Part shown: positions 59,709 to 59,856 of the stretch, one piece after another | How positions within the stretch are numbered: position 1 is the first letter of the stretch | How the letters are laid out: the number at the start of each line of letters is the position of its first letter | Assembly: GCA_900314975.1 (NCBI GenBank) | Contig: OMXI01000016.1 | Span: 1-59,856, forward strand | Length of the DNA stretch: 59,856 nt | From: an uncultured Eubacteriales bacterium | GTDB taxonomy: Bacteria > Bacillota > Clostridia > Oscillospirales > Ruminococcaceae | Direction: 5' to 3' | Program-made: the position numbers and the translations under genes | Notes under the pieces: generated by a model | The model's input: the letters and a program-made list of their open reading frames with translations, nothing else | Database searches by the model: none | What the model was told of the DNA's origin: nothing

Positions 59709-59856
59709 GATAAACAAACTTTTTTGTTCTTTTCCGTCGTGGCGTGGGATAAACCTTTCCTCCACAACTCTTTGCTCCTTAATGTCAACGAGGATAAGAG
59801 AAAACGAATTGTTGACCTTTACACCCTCAAGGTACTTGAAAAATCCCTCGAACACG
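59685..59856 (-). CDS. 3' end of an unknown protein, cut by the window edge
   Basis: The frame is open from the window edge and ends at TGA (59687-59685), giving 56 residues: VFEGFFKYLEGVKVNNSF, SLILVDIKEQRVVEERFIP, RHDGKEQKSLFIIKKDSRE. It is charged and has no TM. I do not recognise the family. The good codon pattern and the terminator overlapping its stop support a real gene. Confidence 0.55.
   Translation of the reverse strand, partial: VFEGFFKYLEGVKVNNSFSLILVDIKEQRVVEERFIPRHDGKEQKSLFIIKKDSRE

Overview
The window looks like a chromosomal stretch of a Ruminococcus-like gut or rumen Clostridium (Firmicutes, Oscillospiraceae). Supporting signs are AGGAGG-type ribosome binding sites, TTGACA/17 bp/TATAAT promoters, AddAB instead of RecBCD, a sortase-B (FctA/Cpa-type) pilus, and a monoderm Tad pilus with a Flp1-like pilin. 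The taxon is inferred from style, not from a marker gene.

Layout. 0.1-7.0 kb (minus): addB-addA and an AlkZ-related gene form one operon. 7.1-13.9 kb: a metallo-beta-lactamase-fold hydrolase, a DMT permease, a MacB-like ABC exporter, a divergent papain-like (C1) lipoprotein, and a DEDDh exonuclease whose 3' end is rewritten by a mobile repeat. 14.0-19.8 kb (minus): pilus cassette of backbone pilin, class B sortase and large Cna-B adhesin. 20.3-22.7 kb (minus): a small secreted protein, a GNAT acetyltransferase and an ATPase-CYTH fusion. 22.7-33.5 kb (plus): a regulon marked by five copies of one unusual promoter (CCAAATCGG, then TGTATATATA exactly 22 bp downstream, then usually TGTAAG). It covers a 122-aa protein, a lipoprotein, a Gln-rich membrane protein and the Tad machinery (TadA, TadB, TadC, two prepilin peptidases, two identical Flp pilins, three TadE/G-like pseudopilins). 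Inserted in it, with its own sigma-A promoter, is a CARF-domain gene coupled to an unknown gene.

33.5-45.3 kb is the most interesting part. A Cas10-like GGDD cyclase without HD domain starts an operon with a possible Csm4/Cas5-like protein, an SF1 helicase, a 433-aa unknown protein and an LRR-AAA ATPase. Next to it lie a Csx20-like gene (ring-nuclease candidate) coupled to a Sel1-repeat gene, and a CARF-HEPN RNase with an intact Rx4H motif. I see no CRISPR array, Cas7 backbone, Cas6 or adaptation genes. I read this as a CRISPR-independent cyclic-oligonucleotide defence network: the cyclase makes the signal, CARF proteins sense it, the HEPN domain cuts RNA, and the Csx20-like protein removes the signal. 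The second CARF protein at 24.4 kb could respond to the same signal.

45.5-59.9 kb is a defence or accessory island: a membrane protein, a truncated tyrosine integrase with a tRNA-T-arm-like remnant, a frameshifted Abi_2/AbiF HEPN gene behind a structured leader, a BRO-N-Fic protein, three immunity-like orphan genes, a DUF4143 ATPase, small genes including a frameshifted lipoprotein, a DUF2779 nuclease, McrBC, and the 3' end of an unknown gene. Two repeat families run through the window: a 194-bp terminal-inverted-repeat element built from hairpins and heptamers (copies near 1, 13.2 and 20.0 kb, and a diverged relative at 8.9 kb), and a terminator-like repeat in the accessory regions (21.4, 47.0, 48.2, 50.0 and 51.2 kb).
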